Shown here piece by piece: positions 1 through 7,648 of a stretch of DNA of 9,624 nucleotides. A model generated the notes under the pieces. The model was not told where the DNA came from. It was given only the letters and a program-made list of their open reading frames with translations, and made no database searches. The position numbers and the translations under genes are program-made. Source of the stretch: CAWELS01 sp964468205 (GTDB lineage Bacteria; Acidobacteriota; Terriglobia; Bryobacterales; Bryobacteraceae); assembly GCA_964468205.1 (NCBI GenBank), contig CAYXVG010000123.1:1-9624 (forward strand). The letters run 5' to 3'. Within the stretch, counting starts at the first letter, position 1. The number at the start of each line of letters is the position of its first letter.

Positions 1-49
1 CGGAGTATCCGGTTTGGGTTTTGTCGAGGATGACGGCGTATTGGGTCAT
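1..49 (-). CDS. HicB-like antitoxin family protein, N-terminal fragment (runs off the left edge)
   Basis: Reading the minus strand from an ATG at 49 down to base 1 gives 16 codons, MTQYAVILDKTQTGYS, with no stop. This pattern (a short beta strand YAVIL, then a K-T-x-x-GYS turn) is the typical beginning of HicB / UPF0150 antitoxin-like proteins, which usually continue with a 'PDLPGC'-type segment; that part lies outside the window. HicB proteins normally neutralise the HicA mRNA interferase and can repress their own promoter, but many are orphans, and no HicA is visible here. Codon choice is strongly C/G-ended (12 of 16 third positions), unlike the neighbouring cas3 but like cas2 and cas4-cas1. 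No good Shine-Dalgarno precedes the ATG. The identification rests on 16 residues only, so a chance open frame cannot be excluded. Confidence 0.55.
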   Translation of the reverse strand, partial: MTQYAVILDKTQTGYS

Positions 50-69
50 GGGAGGCACCAGAGGTCATT
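50..69. promoter_or_regulatory. 20-bp divergent gap between HicB-like start and cas3, with cas3 ribosome binding site
   Basis: Only 20 bases separate the two divergent start codons. AGAGGT at 60-65, four bases before the cas3 ATG, is a plausible Shine-Dalgarno; GGGAGG at 50-55 is too far away. The gap is too short to hold a full promoter, so the promoter of the cas operon must lie inside the HicB-like coding region or beyond the window. I see no convincing -35/-10 pair in the first 69 bases. Confidence 0.4.
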
Positions 70-2457
70 ATGACGAGTTTTCGAGAGTTCTTCGTTGCAG
101 CCACCAAGAAGGAGCCGTACGACTACCAAGCGAGACTTGCGTCCCTTGAGTCCGAAGAAGCAGTCGTATCGGTTCCAACCGGCGCAGGAAAGACGGCGGC
201 CGTCGTGCTGGCTTGGCTTTGGCGGCTTCAACGGGAAAACGGGGCCGATTCAAAGAGGCTTGTCTACTGCCTGCCGATGCGGTCTTTGACCGAACAGACA
301 GCAACGGTTGCTCGTGATTTCCTGCGACAGTTAGGGCTGGAGAAGAGAGTCGGTGTTCATGTGCTGATGGGCGGTGAATCTGATGAGTCTTGGTATCTCC
401 AGCCGGAGCGGCCGGCAATCATTGTTGGTACTCAGGACATGATCCTGAGCCGCATACTCAACCGCGGATACGCGATGAATCCACTCCGGTGGCCTTTGCC
501 ATTTGGGCTGTTAGCATGTTACTCCACTTGGATCTTCGATGAAATTCAACTAATGGCTGACGGCCTAGCCACAACTTTGCAGTTTCAGTCCTTTCGAAAA
601 ATGATGCAGTGCTATGGGGAGCACCGCTCTATCTGGATGTCGGCCACTTGCCGCCCGGAGTGGTTAGAGACGGTCGATCATCCTATCCCCGAGGCGGCGA
701 CAGTTGTCACGTTGAGCGAGAAGGATCAAGCGCAGCTCGAGGTTCGGCTTCATGCGAACAAACTGCTGCAGCGGGCACCCCAAGATTGCCGGATGCCGAA
801 GGGACTCGCGCAATTTGTACTCGAATGCCATGTGCCGGATACGCTCAGTCTTGTGGTGGTGAATACGGTAGCGCGAGCGGTGGAAACGTACAAAGAGTTG
901 CGGAAAGGCGCGGATGGATCCAAACTGAACGTTCAACTCCTGCACTCGCGTTTCCGGCCGATTGATCGCAGGAAGAGGTGGCAAGATCTACTATTAGCGG
1001 CCAGGAATGGAGACAGCGCGGTTGTTGTTGCGACTCAAGTAATAGAGGCGGGCGTTGATATCAGCGCCAAGACCATGGTCACGGATGTGGCCCCGTACGC
1101 ATCTTTGGTCCAGCGCTTTGGAAGACTGAACCGGGCGGGTGAAGCGGCTGAAGCGGCGTGCTACTGGGTGGATCGACCGCTGATCGAAAAACACTCGAAA
1201 CTCTTACCGAAAGATGAACTGACGGAACGAGAGCGCGAGGCGATTGCGTCCCCTTACGCTTGGATGGAACTTGAGAGCGCGAGGCGAAAGCTCGAAACCT
1301 TGAAATCGGCCAGCCCCGCAGCGCTTCCCAAGATGGATGGAATCATTGAGTTCGAGCATGTGCCTCGACGCAGAGATTTGCTGGACCTGTTCGACACTTC
1401 CCCGGATCTTAGCGGCAATCACGTGGACATTTCCCGGTTTGTGCGGGGAGGCGACGACCGCGACGTAGCGATTGCGTGGCGCAAGTGGGAAGACCCGGAG
1501 ACCTCCCCACCATCGGATCTCGCGGCACTCGAACATCGAGAGCTTTGCCGGATACCTCTTCATCAGGTGACGGAATTTGCGAAAACGAACCGGAAGGTTT
1601 GGGGGTGGCAAGTTAGCCTCGGACGTTGGGAAGAGGTTCGACCCGACCGACTCGTACCTGGGATGCGGTTGGTAGCGCACGTGAGCGCGGGTGGCTACAC
1701 AAGCGACGAGGGATGGAATCCTGAGTCGAGATTGGCGGTAGATACGCTTTCCAAGGACGACCTTCCGCCGGAGGAGTGGTTGGGAAACGACCCGCTTACG
1801 TTTCGCAAGTTCGGCGCACAGTACCAGCAGAGTCTGGCCGCCCACACGAATCGAGTGGTGGAAGAGTTGGGGAAGCTACTCGCAAACAGCCGAGGGGTGG
1901 ATTTGGGTGACGCAGCCAGGGCTTTACGGAGAGCAGCGCGCCTGCACGACTGGGGAAAGGCTTTGAGCGAGTTTCAGAAGACTCTGAGGGAGGGAGAGCC
2001 GCCCTCGGACAGGGAACTTCTAGCCAAGTCGTGCGCAAACGGACGGCATGCACGCCGGCACCTCAGACACGAGCTAGCAAGTGCGCTCGCGGCACTGGAA
2101 TCTGGTGAAACCCCGCTTGTCGCCTATTTGATCGCGGCGCATCACGGCCGAATCCGGCTGACGATTCGCTCGATGCCGGAAGAACCTCCGGGCAGGATGC
2201 GGGGACTGGAAGTCGGTGATCCATTGCTTGCCGCCGATCTTGGCGATGGGACGAAGATGGACGACTGGGCGGTGATATTGGATGCGGCCACGATTGGCCG
2301 GCGCAAAGATGGGCGGAGTTCCTGGACAGATTGCATGGTACGTCTTCGCGATGAATTCGGGCCGTTTCGGCTGGCCTACCTGGAGGCGCTACTGCGCATC
2401 GCCGATGAACGAGCGAGCGCGGAGCCCGGAGAGGAGGTGGATGAATGCCGATCGTAA
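70..2457 (+). CDS. cas3: CRISPR-associated helicase/nuclease Cas3, type I-G (I-U), with C-terminal HD domain
   Basis: Cas3 is recruited to target-bound Cascade, unwinds the DNA with ATP and degrades the displaced strand. The 795-residue protein starts with a superfamily 2 helicase: Q-motif-like YQ (19-20), Walker A PTGAGKT (36-42), Walker B DEIQ (157-160), motif III SAT (191-193), motif V TQVIEAGVD (322-330) and motif VI QRFGRLNRAG (348-357). The HD nuclease follows at the C-terminus, with H592, the HD pair H626-D627, H667, H691-H692 and D779 as likely metal ligands. Most Cas3 proteins carry HD first; the reversed order is characteristic of subtype I-G/I-U. The ATG at 70 fits the family start, which runs quickly into the 'YDYQARLA' segment. 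The gene ends 13 bases inside csx17, pointing to coupled translation. All catalytic motifs look intact. Confidence 0.96.
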   Translation: MTSFREFFVAATKKEPYDYQARLASLESEEAVVSVPTGAGKTAAVVLAWLWRLQRENGADSKRLVYCLPMRSLTEQTATVARDFLRQLGLEKRVGVHVLMGGESDESWYLQPERPAIIVGTQDMILSRILNRGYAMNPLRWPLPFGLLACYSTWIFDEIQLMADGLATTLQFQSFRKMMQCYGEHRSIWMSATCRPEWLETVDHPIPEAATVVTLSEKDQAQLEVRLHANKLLQRAPQDCRMPKGLAQFVLECHVPDTLSLVVVNTVARAVETYKELRKGADGSKLNVQLLHSRFRPIDRRKRWQDLLLAARNGDSAVVVATQVIEAGVDISAKTMVTDVAPYASLVQRFGRLNRAGEAAEAACYWVDRPLIEKHSKLLPKDELTEREREAIASPYAWMELESARRKLETLKSASPAALPKMDGIIEFEHVPRRRDLLDLFDTSPDLSGNHVDISRFVRGGDDRDVAIAWRKWEDPETSPPSDLAALEHRELCRIPLHQVTEFAKTNRKVWGWQVSLGRWEEVRPDRLVPGMRLVAHVSAGGYTSDEGWNPESRLAVDTLSKDDLPPEEWLGNDPLTFRKFGAQYQQSLAAHTNRVVEELGKLLANSRGVDLGDAARALRRAARLHDWGKALSEFQKTLREGEPPSDRELLAKSCANGRHARRHLRHELASALAALESGETPLVAYLIAAHHGRIRLTIRSMPEEPPGRMRGLEVGDPLLAADLGDGTKMDDWAVILDAATIGRRKDGRSSWTDCMVRLRDEFGPFRLAYLEALLRIADERASAEPGEEVDECRS

Positions 2458-4520
2458 GACTTGACGGTTGCCGGATCGAGCCACTTGGATCGTACCTAAA
2501 AGGTTTGGGCGTACTGCGGCTTGTCAGCAGACAGGTGGACAGAGATGCACGGGGTTGGTGGGAGGAAGACCGGTTTGTCTTGGAGAGTGTGCTTGATGCC
2601 GGCGGCCTGACACGGTTCTTTCTTGAGAGTTACCTCCCAACACCTGTCGTGGCGCCGTGGAATAGCTGCAGCGGCTTCTACGCGAAGGACCGGAAGGTTG
2701 GGATTAAGGGCCTTTTGGGGACCACTGAAAGTCGTTTTGCTACTTACCGCGAAACAATCCGGCGGGCCGCATTGATTCCGGAGGTAGAAAGCGGTAAGGC
2801 CGATAGCCCGGCGGATGAAGTGAGCAGGCGGGGAGCCATCCAACGCGCGTGCAGGAACGGACTTCCAGATGAGGCAATCGACTGGCTCGATGCAGCGGTA
2901 GCGATAACCGTGGAGGGGAAGCGCGGGTTTCCTCCGATTCTCGGGACAGGCGGGAATGAAGGACACCTGGATTACACAAACAACTTCATGGAGAACCTCG
3001 TGAAGTTGTTGATCCAGCCAGACAAGAAGCTCCACCCCGAGGGGCTTCTACTGAACGCGCTTTTGGGGGATGCCACATCGGGATTCGTCAAGGCGGCAGT
3101 TGGGCAGTTTGACCCCGGCCGGGCCGGAGGGTTCAATCAAGGCCAAGAGGTAGAGACAAAAAATATTCCAGCGAACCCGTGGAATCAAGTGTTGACGATT
3201 GAGGGGGCGGTGGCTTGGGCAAGCGGCCTGCACCGGCGTCAAGGAGTTTCGTTCCGACAAACATTTCTGTCAAGCCCGTTCACGGTTTATCCAAGCTCCG
3301 TCGGCTATAGTTCAGCCAGTAAGCGCGATTCTGAACTTACACGCGCGGAGATCTGGGCTCCGATTTGGCGGCAGCCCGCGGCGTACCTTGAAATCGAAAC
3401 ATTGTTCCGGGAAGGCAGAGCACAACTTCGGCGTGGTCCAGTGGAAGACGGAATTCAGTTCGCCCGAGCCGTTGCTTCGCTGGGTGTTGACCGAGGTTTG
3501 GATGCGTTCGTCCGGTTCAGTTTGTTGAAGCGGCGTGGCGATAGCTACGTGGCATTACCCGCGAGCAGATTCGGTGTGCCCGATCAGAAGCTGAAAGAAG
3601 CAGATCTATTGGAAGAATCCGCCCATTTGCTTGAACGGTGCGATTCCTTTTTGAGGACCTTCCGAGACAACCCGCCGGCAGGTCTGGACTCAGCACGCCG
3701 CTCTTACTACGATGCCGTCTACGCGTTTCTCTTGAGGCGTGGCACCGGCCGATTCCGGAAGGTGGTCGCCGCATTGGGAAGGGTCCAGCGGGAGATGCTC
3801 TTGCGGCCCGAGGACTCGAGAGTCTGGTTGCCACCACGCCTCAGCGGGGACTGGATACTAGCCGCGGGGCAAACGCCGGAAGTGAGGATTGCGGCTGGTT
3901 TGTCGTGTTTACGGGGAGTACGCTCGAACCTGACTCGTGGCGACAATGATTTTGCATGGGCCGCCGGGGGCCTATTGGGAACGATGAGCGCAGTGCTGGC
4001 GCGGAGGGTTTTTAGAGCGGACGACAATACAGGGAACCGGTACTTCTTGAGGTCGGACTTAAGCGTGAGACCGCCTGAAGTGGCGCGGTTCCTCCGGGGA
4101 GAGTTGGACGAGGACCTGATCGAAGAATTGTGGTTTGCGTTCACTCTCCTGAAGCCAACGTTCACTGAGGGGTTCTATCGAGACTGGAACAAGCAATCCA
4201 TCGAGGAAGAGGCGTTGCCAGCATCGTACTGCGTATTGCGTCTGCTGTTCGATCCGGCACTTGAGCCAGATAGCGGCCCCATGAGAAGCGAGCCGAGGGT
4301 TTTGCCGCTGCTGCGCGGCGGCCGGGTTCGGGAAGCATGTCAACTTGCGCAGAGACGACTACGGATGAGCGGTTTTCCAGTTGTGCCAGCAGAGTACGAG
4401 GATTCCAACGACGGCCCGAGGCTGTCCGCGGCGCTCCTCATTCCGGTTAGCGGGTTGAAGTGGGCCGCCCGCGCTGCTGGAATTCTCAGCGAGGAGGACG
4501 AGGTTGAGCAGAAAGGATGA
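2445..4520 (+). CDS. csx17: Csx17 / Cas8u2, large subunit of the type I-G (I-U) Cascade
   Basis: This 691-residue protein matches the Csx17 family, the large-subunit (Cas8-like) component specific to subtype I-G/I-U, thought to take the role of PAM recognition and Cas3 recruitment in the surveillance complex. Recognisable features are the N-terminal 'LDGCRIEPLGSYLKGLGVLR' segment just after the start, the 'APWNSCSGFY' stretch near residues 70-80, and the hallmark GGNEGHLDYTNNFM at residues 169-182. The rest is a long helical region without membrane segments or a catalytic motif that I can name. The length is normal for the family. The start ATG overlaps the 3' end of cas3 by 13 bases, with GGAGGTGG just upstream as ribosome binding site. 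Its own stop is followed after one base by the csb1 ATG. The subunit role is inferred from the family and gene context. Confidence 0.93.
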   Translation: MPIVRLDGCRIEPLGSYLKGLGVLRLVSRQVDRDARGWWEEDRFVLESVLDAGGLTRFFLESYLPTPVVAPWNSCSGFYAKDRKVGIKGLLGTTESRFATYRETIRRAALIPEVESGKADSPADEVSRRGAIQRACRNGLPDEAIDWLDAAVAITVEGKRGFPPILGTGGNEGHLDYTNNFMENLVKLLIQPDKKLHPEGLLLNALLGDATSGFVKAAVGQFDPGRAGGFNQGQEVETKNIPANPWNQVLTIEGAVAWASGLHRRQGVSFRQTFLSSPFTVYPSSVGYSSASKRDSELTRAEIWAPIWRQPAAYLEIETLFREGRAQLRRGPVEDGIQFARAVASLGVDRGLDAFVRFSLLKRRGDSYVALPASRFGVPDQKLKEADLLEESAHLLERCDSFLRTFRDNPPAGLDSARRSYYDAVYAFLLRRGTGRFRKVVAALGRVQREMLLRPEDSRVWLPPRLSGDWILAAGQTPEVRIAAGLSCLRGVRSNLTRGDNDFAWAAGGLLGTMSAVLARRVFRADDNTGNRYFLRSDLSVRPPEVARFLRGELDEDLIEELWFAFTLLKPTFTEGFYRDWNKQSIEEEALPASYCVLRLLFDPALEPDSGPMRSEPRVLPLLRGGRVREACQLAQRRLRMSGFPVVPAEYEDSNDGPRLSAALLIPVSGLKWAARAAGILSEEDEVEQKG

Positions 4521-4521
4521 A

Positions 4522-5538
4522 ATGGAGATGAATACTGACGAACTAAATAGCCATTCAAGGCTATTGATCGAGGTGGCTCTCGAACCAATTCAGGGCAGCC
4601 GGTTCCAGCCGACGGGGTTCGCGGATCTTGGAGCCGCTACCTATACCCGGCCTGGACGCGCGGGACAAGCTTCGAGACGAATGTTATTGGTGGAGAGCGC
4701 CCAGTCAATGGCGAATCGCCTGGAGAAGACCTGTCTTAACGGGGACGGGCCGGATATCGACCCGGAGATTGCTGGACTCCCCTATCTCAAAGCGAAGCTG
4801 CGGAGCGCCAGCGGCGATATATGGACTTCATCACTGGTGGAGGCACACCGGTTGGGATCTCCTTATTTCCTTGGAAACAAGGAGTTCAGAGCGAAACTTG
4901 CTCAGGAGATGAATTATGATCAGCGGAAGCCGCTGGATTGGTTCAGCATCCACAAGACAATCTTTCGTTACGATGCGAACTGTTTGGTCCATGGAGTTTT
5001 TCTTTCGCTGCTAGATGGCGGCCGGGTGCGCGTCCCGCGGGCTCTCAGCGCCTTTATCGAGGCCGCAGACATAGAGGAAGCCCATTCCGGCGGAGTGAAG
5101 AACAGCCCAGTGGACCCGAAGGGCGAATTGCAGCTCACGGATCCAGCGTTTTCCCAGAGCGAGAAAGGGGTGTATAGCAACGTTCCGTTCCAGCGAGTGG
5201 AGTTCACGGCGGGAGAGATTACTGCATTCTTCAATTTGGACCTTTCGCTCATTCGAGGATATGGATTGGGTAAGCCGGCAGAGCGGATGCTTGTGAATCT
5301 GGCACTGCTCAAGGTAAGGCGGTTCCTCGATCGTCATCTCCGCTTGCGGACAGCTTGCGATTTCCGGCCGCTCTCTGGAGAGGTCCCGATGAGCAATGGC
5401 GCCAGCCTACCCTCGGAAAGTGATCTGCTCGGACTCGTGAAACAAGATATTGTGGATTGTTCGACAGCCGGTTTGTTCGCGTCGCCGCCGGTGAGTGAAT
5501 TCGAGATCCCCGTGAAGATCAAAGAGAAGAAGGAATAG
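4522..5538 (+). CDS. csb1: Csb1 (Cas7 family, GSU0053-type), backbone subunit of the type I-G (I-U) Cascade
   Basis: Csb1 is the Cas7-like RNA-binding protein that polymerises along the crRNA. The family signature EPIQGSRFQPTGF lies at residues 21-33, counted from the ATG at 4522, followed by the 'DLGAATYTRP' segment. Other family-like stretches are 'LVEAHRLGSPYFL', 'IHKTIFRYDANCLVHGVFLS', 'GVYSNVPFQRVEF' and the late RLRTACDF at 274-281. The length of 338 residues is usual. Start choice: ATG 4522 has AAAGGA (4512-4517) four bases upstream and begins one base after the csx17 stop. An in-frame TTG at 4504, preceded by GAGGAGG at 4491-4497, would add six residues and overlap csx17; ATG 4528 is a third possibility. 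Residues before about 14 are not conserved, so the choice does not affect function. Confidence 0.93.
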   Translation: MEMNTDELNSHSRLLIEVALEPIQGSRFQPTGFADLGAATYTRPGRAGQASRRMLLVESAQSMANRLEKTCLNGDGPDIDPEIAGLPYLKAKLRSASGDIWTSSLVEAHRLGSPYFLGNKEFRAKLAQEMNYDQRKPLDWFSIHKTIFRYDANCLVHGVFLSLLDGGRVRVPRALSAFIEAADIEEAHSGGVKNSPVDPKGELQLTDPAFSQSEKGVYSNVPFQRVEFTAGEITAFFNLDLSLIRGYGLGKPAERMLVNLALLKVRRFLDRHLRLRTACDFRPLSGEVPMSNGASLPSESDLLGLVKQDIVDCSTAGLFASPPVSEFEIPVKIKEKKE

Positions 5539-5549
5539 GGGGTACTGCC

Positions 5550-6971
5550 GTGCTGACTATCTCGTTGCGGTTTCCAGGCGGCCGGTTTCACGGTACCCCC
5601 TGGGGCCGGCACGTCAACGAAGCGGCACCGGAATGGCCGCCATCACCCTACCGGCTGATCCGCGCTCTCTTCGACGTGTGGAAACGCAAGGTACCGGACT
5701 GGAGTGTTGAGCGGGTGGAACCACTGCTGGAGCAATTGAGCCAGGAGGCACCACGGTTCCATCTGCCAGCGGCCAGCGCTTCACATACTCGATCGTACCT
5801 GCATAAGAACAGCTTTGATCCGGCGGACAAGACTTTGATCTTCGACGGTTTCGTGGTGATCCATCCGGAAACGTCCATAAGGATTTGCTGGCCGAATGTG
5901 GAGTTGAATCCGGGACAGCGTGGCGACCTGAGCACGATGCTCAGGCTGCTGAATTTCTTCGGCCGTTCCGAGAGTTGGGTAATCGCCGACGTGGACGACG
6001 GGATCTACGATTGGAACTGCAGTCCCGCAGCGGAGGTAGAAGAAAACGGCGACTACATCGATGTCGCTTGCGTTACACCGAAACGACATTTTGCCGCCCC
6101 GAAACGTCAAGGAGCCTCGAAGACTTGGATTGAGGCTGTAACCTACTCGACAACACAGATGCTCAAAGACAAGGCAAGCCACCCACCGGCGCTTCGGCTG
6201 GTACCGTACATCCGCGAGTTCAGTGCGCTCGATGTCCCTCCTGGGCAAGGGTATCGGCCTCTCGCACCTTCCGTACGGGCTGTACTGTATTCGCTCAGTG
6301 GCTCCGTGCTTCCACGTCTCACCAAGGCTTTGGAGATTGGAGAACAGGTCAGACGCAAACTCATGGGTATCCATCGCAAGCGTTCCGGCGATGATCCGCA
6401 GAAGGTTTCGTGCAAGTTCAGCGGGCACTACGCAAACGGAACAGCGTGTGAGGGGCACCGGCATTGTTATGTGGCCCCGTATTCCTCCGGAGAACGGAGA
6501 GAGATTGATCGAGTCCTCATTTGGTGTCACGAAGGCTTTGACAGGCTCGAACGCATAGCGCTGAACTCACTCGGTTCCATCGGTTGGGTGGATCCGAAAC
6601 CGAATGCGGTTGCGGTGGCATGGGGAGATTTCGATTGCCTACGCCCTACGACGACGATTGTCGAAAGTGTAACCCCGTTTGTTCCGCCAAGGCACTACCG
6701 GAAGGGCAGGGGGAGCTTTGCGGAGTGGTTGCAGGCAGAAGTGCGGTGGGAATGCGAGAACCATGGTTTGCCGACGCCCGCAGCGATTCGACCGATGGAC
6801 TTGCCGGCAACGAGAGGGTCTTGGCGTGACTTTCGCAGGAATCGGAAGGGCGAGCCTCCACGCTTCGGATGCGGATTCCGATTGGATTTTGACGAACCGA
6901 TCCACGCTCCTTTCAGCCTGGGCTACGGAAGCCATTTCGGGCTGGGGCAATTTCACTCTGCGAGAGATTGA
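5550..6971 (+). CDS. csb2: Csb2 (GSU0054-type), Cas5-Cas6 fusion of type I-G (I-U)
   Basis: Csb2 combines a Cas5-like part with a C-terminal Cas6-like RNase part. In this subtype it is taken to cut pre-crRNA and hold the crRNA ends, which explains why no separate cas6 is present. The N-terminus (LTISLRFPGGRFHGTPWG, residues 2-19, then 'APEWPPSPYRLIRALFDVW') is the family hallmark. The C-terminus ends in a glycine-rich GYGSHFGLGQF (458-468), the typical Cas6/RAMP G-rich loop. H462 and H469 are nearby histidines, but I cannot assign the catalytic residue. At 473 residues the length is normal. The start is GTG at 5550, with AGGGGGT (5537-5543) six bases upstream and an 11-base gap after csb1. 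The stop lies two bases before the cas2 ATG. Codon use still resembles cas3 and csb1: 11 of 19 sampled third positions are G/C. Confidence 0.92.
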   Translation: MLTISLRFPGGRFHGTPWGRHVNEAAPEWPPSPYRLIRALFDVWKRKVPDWSVERVEPLLEQLSQEAPRFHLPAASASHTRSYLHKNSFDPADKTLIFDGFVVIHPETSIRICWPNVELNPGQRGDLSTMLRLLNFFGRSESWVIADVDDGIYDWNCSPAAEVEENGDYIDVACVTPKRHFAAPKRQGASKTWIEAVTYSTTQMLKDKASHPPALRLVPYIREFSALDVPPGQGYRPLAPSVRAVLYSLSGSVLPRLTKALEIGEQVRRKLMGIHRKRSGDDPQKVSCKFSGHYANGTACEGHRHCYVAPYSSGERREIDRVLIWCHEGFDRLERIALNSLGSIGWVDPKPNAVAVAWGDFDCLRPTTTIVESVTPFVPPRHYRKGRGSFAEWLQAEVRWECENHGLPTPAAIRPMDLPATRGSWRDFRRNRKGEPPRFGCGFRLDFDEPIHAPFSLGYGSHFGLGQFHSARD

Positions 6972-6973
6972 AG

Positions 6974-7264
6974 ATGCGGCAGACCTATATTGTTTGTTAC
7001 GACATCTCGGATGACAAGCGGTTGCGGCGGGTGTTCCGGGTGATGCGGGGGTATGGGGATCATTTGCAGTATTCGGTGTTTGAGTGCCAATTCACGGAGA
7101 TGGATTTGGTGAAGTGCCGGGCGGAGCTGGCGGAGGAGATTCATCAGAAGGAGGATCAGGTGTTGTTCGTGTGTCTGGGTCCGGCGGAGGGGCGGGGAGA
7201 GCGGGTGATTACGGCGCTGGGGAAGCCGTATACGCGGGTGGATGCGCCGTGTTTGATTGTGTGA
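6974..7264 (+). CDS. cas2: CRISPR-associated endoribonuclease-fold protein Cas2
   Basis: Cas2 forms the dimer that bridges two Cas1 dimers in the spacer integrase. The 96-residue protein has the ferredoxin-like Cas2 fold signature: first strand TYIVCYDI (4-11) with the conserved Asp D10, then the basic helix 'DKRLRRVFRVMRGYG' and the strand 'HLQYSVFEC' (30-38). Length and motifs are normal. ATG 6974 is preferred. An upstream in-frame TTG at 6968 would overlap the csb2 stop as TTGA and add two residues; the only Shine-Dalgarno-like bases are GAGAG at 6962-6966. The gene therefore probably depends on translation of csb2. From this gene onward codon use becomes more G/C-ended (15 of 20 sampled third positions). 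In related loci cas2 normally follows cas4-cas1 directly; here it comes first and is separated by the repeat tract. Confidence 0.95.
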   Translation: MRQTYIVCYDISDDKRLRRVFRVMRGYGDHLQYSVFECQFTEMDLVKCRAELAEEIHQKEDQVLFVCLGPAEGRGERVITALGKPYTRVDAPCLIV

Positions 7265-7294
7265 GGGGGGACACCCGCGGCTTTCCACGCGGCG

Positions 7295-7588
7295 CTATCG
7301 CGCCTTGGGACAGCCGCCAGTGTCCCCCTTCTGCAATGCCGTACTATCGCGCCGTGGGACAGCCGCCAGTGTCCCCCTTCCGCAATGCCGTGCTATCGNN
7401 NNNNNNNNNNNNNNNNNNNNNNNNNNNNNNNNNNNNNNNNNNNNNNNNNNNNNNNNNNNNNNNNNNNNNNNNNNNNNNNNNNNNNNNNNNNNNNNNNNCT
7501 ATCGCGCCGTGGGACAGCCGCCAGTGTCCCCCTTCCGCAATGCCGTGCTATCGCGCCTTGGGAGAGCCGTCGATGTACCCTTCTGCAA
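7295..7588. repeat. 49-bp tandem repeat array with hairpin core
   Basis: Units begin at CTATCGCGCC: 7295-7343, 7344-7392, 7393-7398 (cut by the gap), 7499-7547 and a diverged unit from 7548 to about 7588. The unit at 7344 and the one at 7499 are identical over 49 bases; the first differs at a few positions (T for G, T for C, A for G). Each intact unit contains GGGACAGCCGCCAGTGTCCC, a 6-bp stem (for example 7307-7312 with 7321-7326) with an 8-base loop. In the last unit the stem is broken (GGGAGA at 7560-7565 against TGTACC). There are no unique spacers between units, so this is not a CRISPR array. The true copy number is unknown because of the gap. Confidence 0.85.
7399..7498. other. Assembly gap, exactly 100 N
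   Basis: The run of N is exactly 100 bases, the usual placeholder for a gap of unknown size. It breaks the tandem array with the same CTATCG phase on both sides. The distance between flanking unit starts (106) is not a multiple of 49, so the gap length is not real. A collapsed tandem repeat is the obvious cause. Confidence 0.95.
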
Positions 7589-7601
7589 GTTCGGTGGACG
7601 C

Positions 7602-7625
7602 GGGGGACTGGCGCGGGTGTCCCCC
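7602..7625 (+). other. Hairpin just upstream of cas4-cas1
   Basis: GGGGGAC (7602-7608) pairs with GTCCCCC (7619-7625) around a 10-base loop, giving a 7-bp GC-rich stem. Its 3' arm is part of the right 14-bp inverted repeat. No T-tract follows, so a classical terminator is unlikely. It ends 16 bases before the cas4-cas1 Shine-Dalgarno and could stabilise or attenuate the mRNA; that role is inference. Confidence 0.45.
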
Positions 7626-7641
7626 TTCAGCAGATTGGCGG

Positions 7642-7648
7642 AGGAGGT
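7642..7648 (+). promoter_or_regulatory. Strong ribosome binding site of cas4-cas1
   Basis: AGGAGGT, a near-perfect Shine-Dalgarno, lies five bases before the ATG at 7654 and only two before the alternative GTG at 7651. This decides the start in favour of 7654. I could not identify a convincing promoter between the repeat tract and this site. Confidence 0.75.

Larger units (their letters stand above)
7266..7625. repeat. Intergenic repeat element bounded by 14-bp perfect inverted repeats
   Basis: GGGGGACACCCGCG at 7266-7279 is exactly mirrored by CGCGGGTGTCCCCC at 7612-7625, so the entire space between cas2 and the cas4-cas1 leader segment is bracketed by inverted ends. Inside lie the 49-bp tandem units and an assembly gap. 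The left arm starts two bases after the cas2 stop. A small hairpin (CCGCG 7275-7279 / CGCGG 7288-7292) overlaps the left arm. I found no target-site duplication and no transposase. The frames that stay open through the block translate the repeat itself and resemble no protein I know. It could be a non-autonomous miniature element or a REP/BIME-like intergenic repeat; both are inferences. Confidence 0.6.

Noticed and set aside
5..15. 11-base GTATCCGGTTT shared with 9405-9415, a possible flanking direct repeat of the whole locus
   Set aside because: Matches of 11 bases are expected by chance in a sequence of this length, and both copies lie in coding sequence.
1204..1845. 213-codon minus-strand open frame within cas3
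   Set aside because: Antisense shadow of the helicase-HD connection; no domain seen.
5781..6530. 249-codon minus-strand open frame within csb2
   Set aside because: Antisense shadow of a clear Csb2 gene with no recognisable domain.
7295..7588. CRISPR array
   Set aside because: Units follow each other head to tail with a strict 49-base period and no variable spacer between them.
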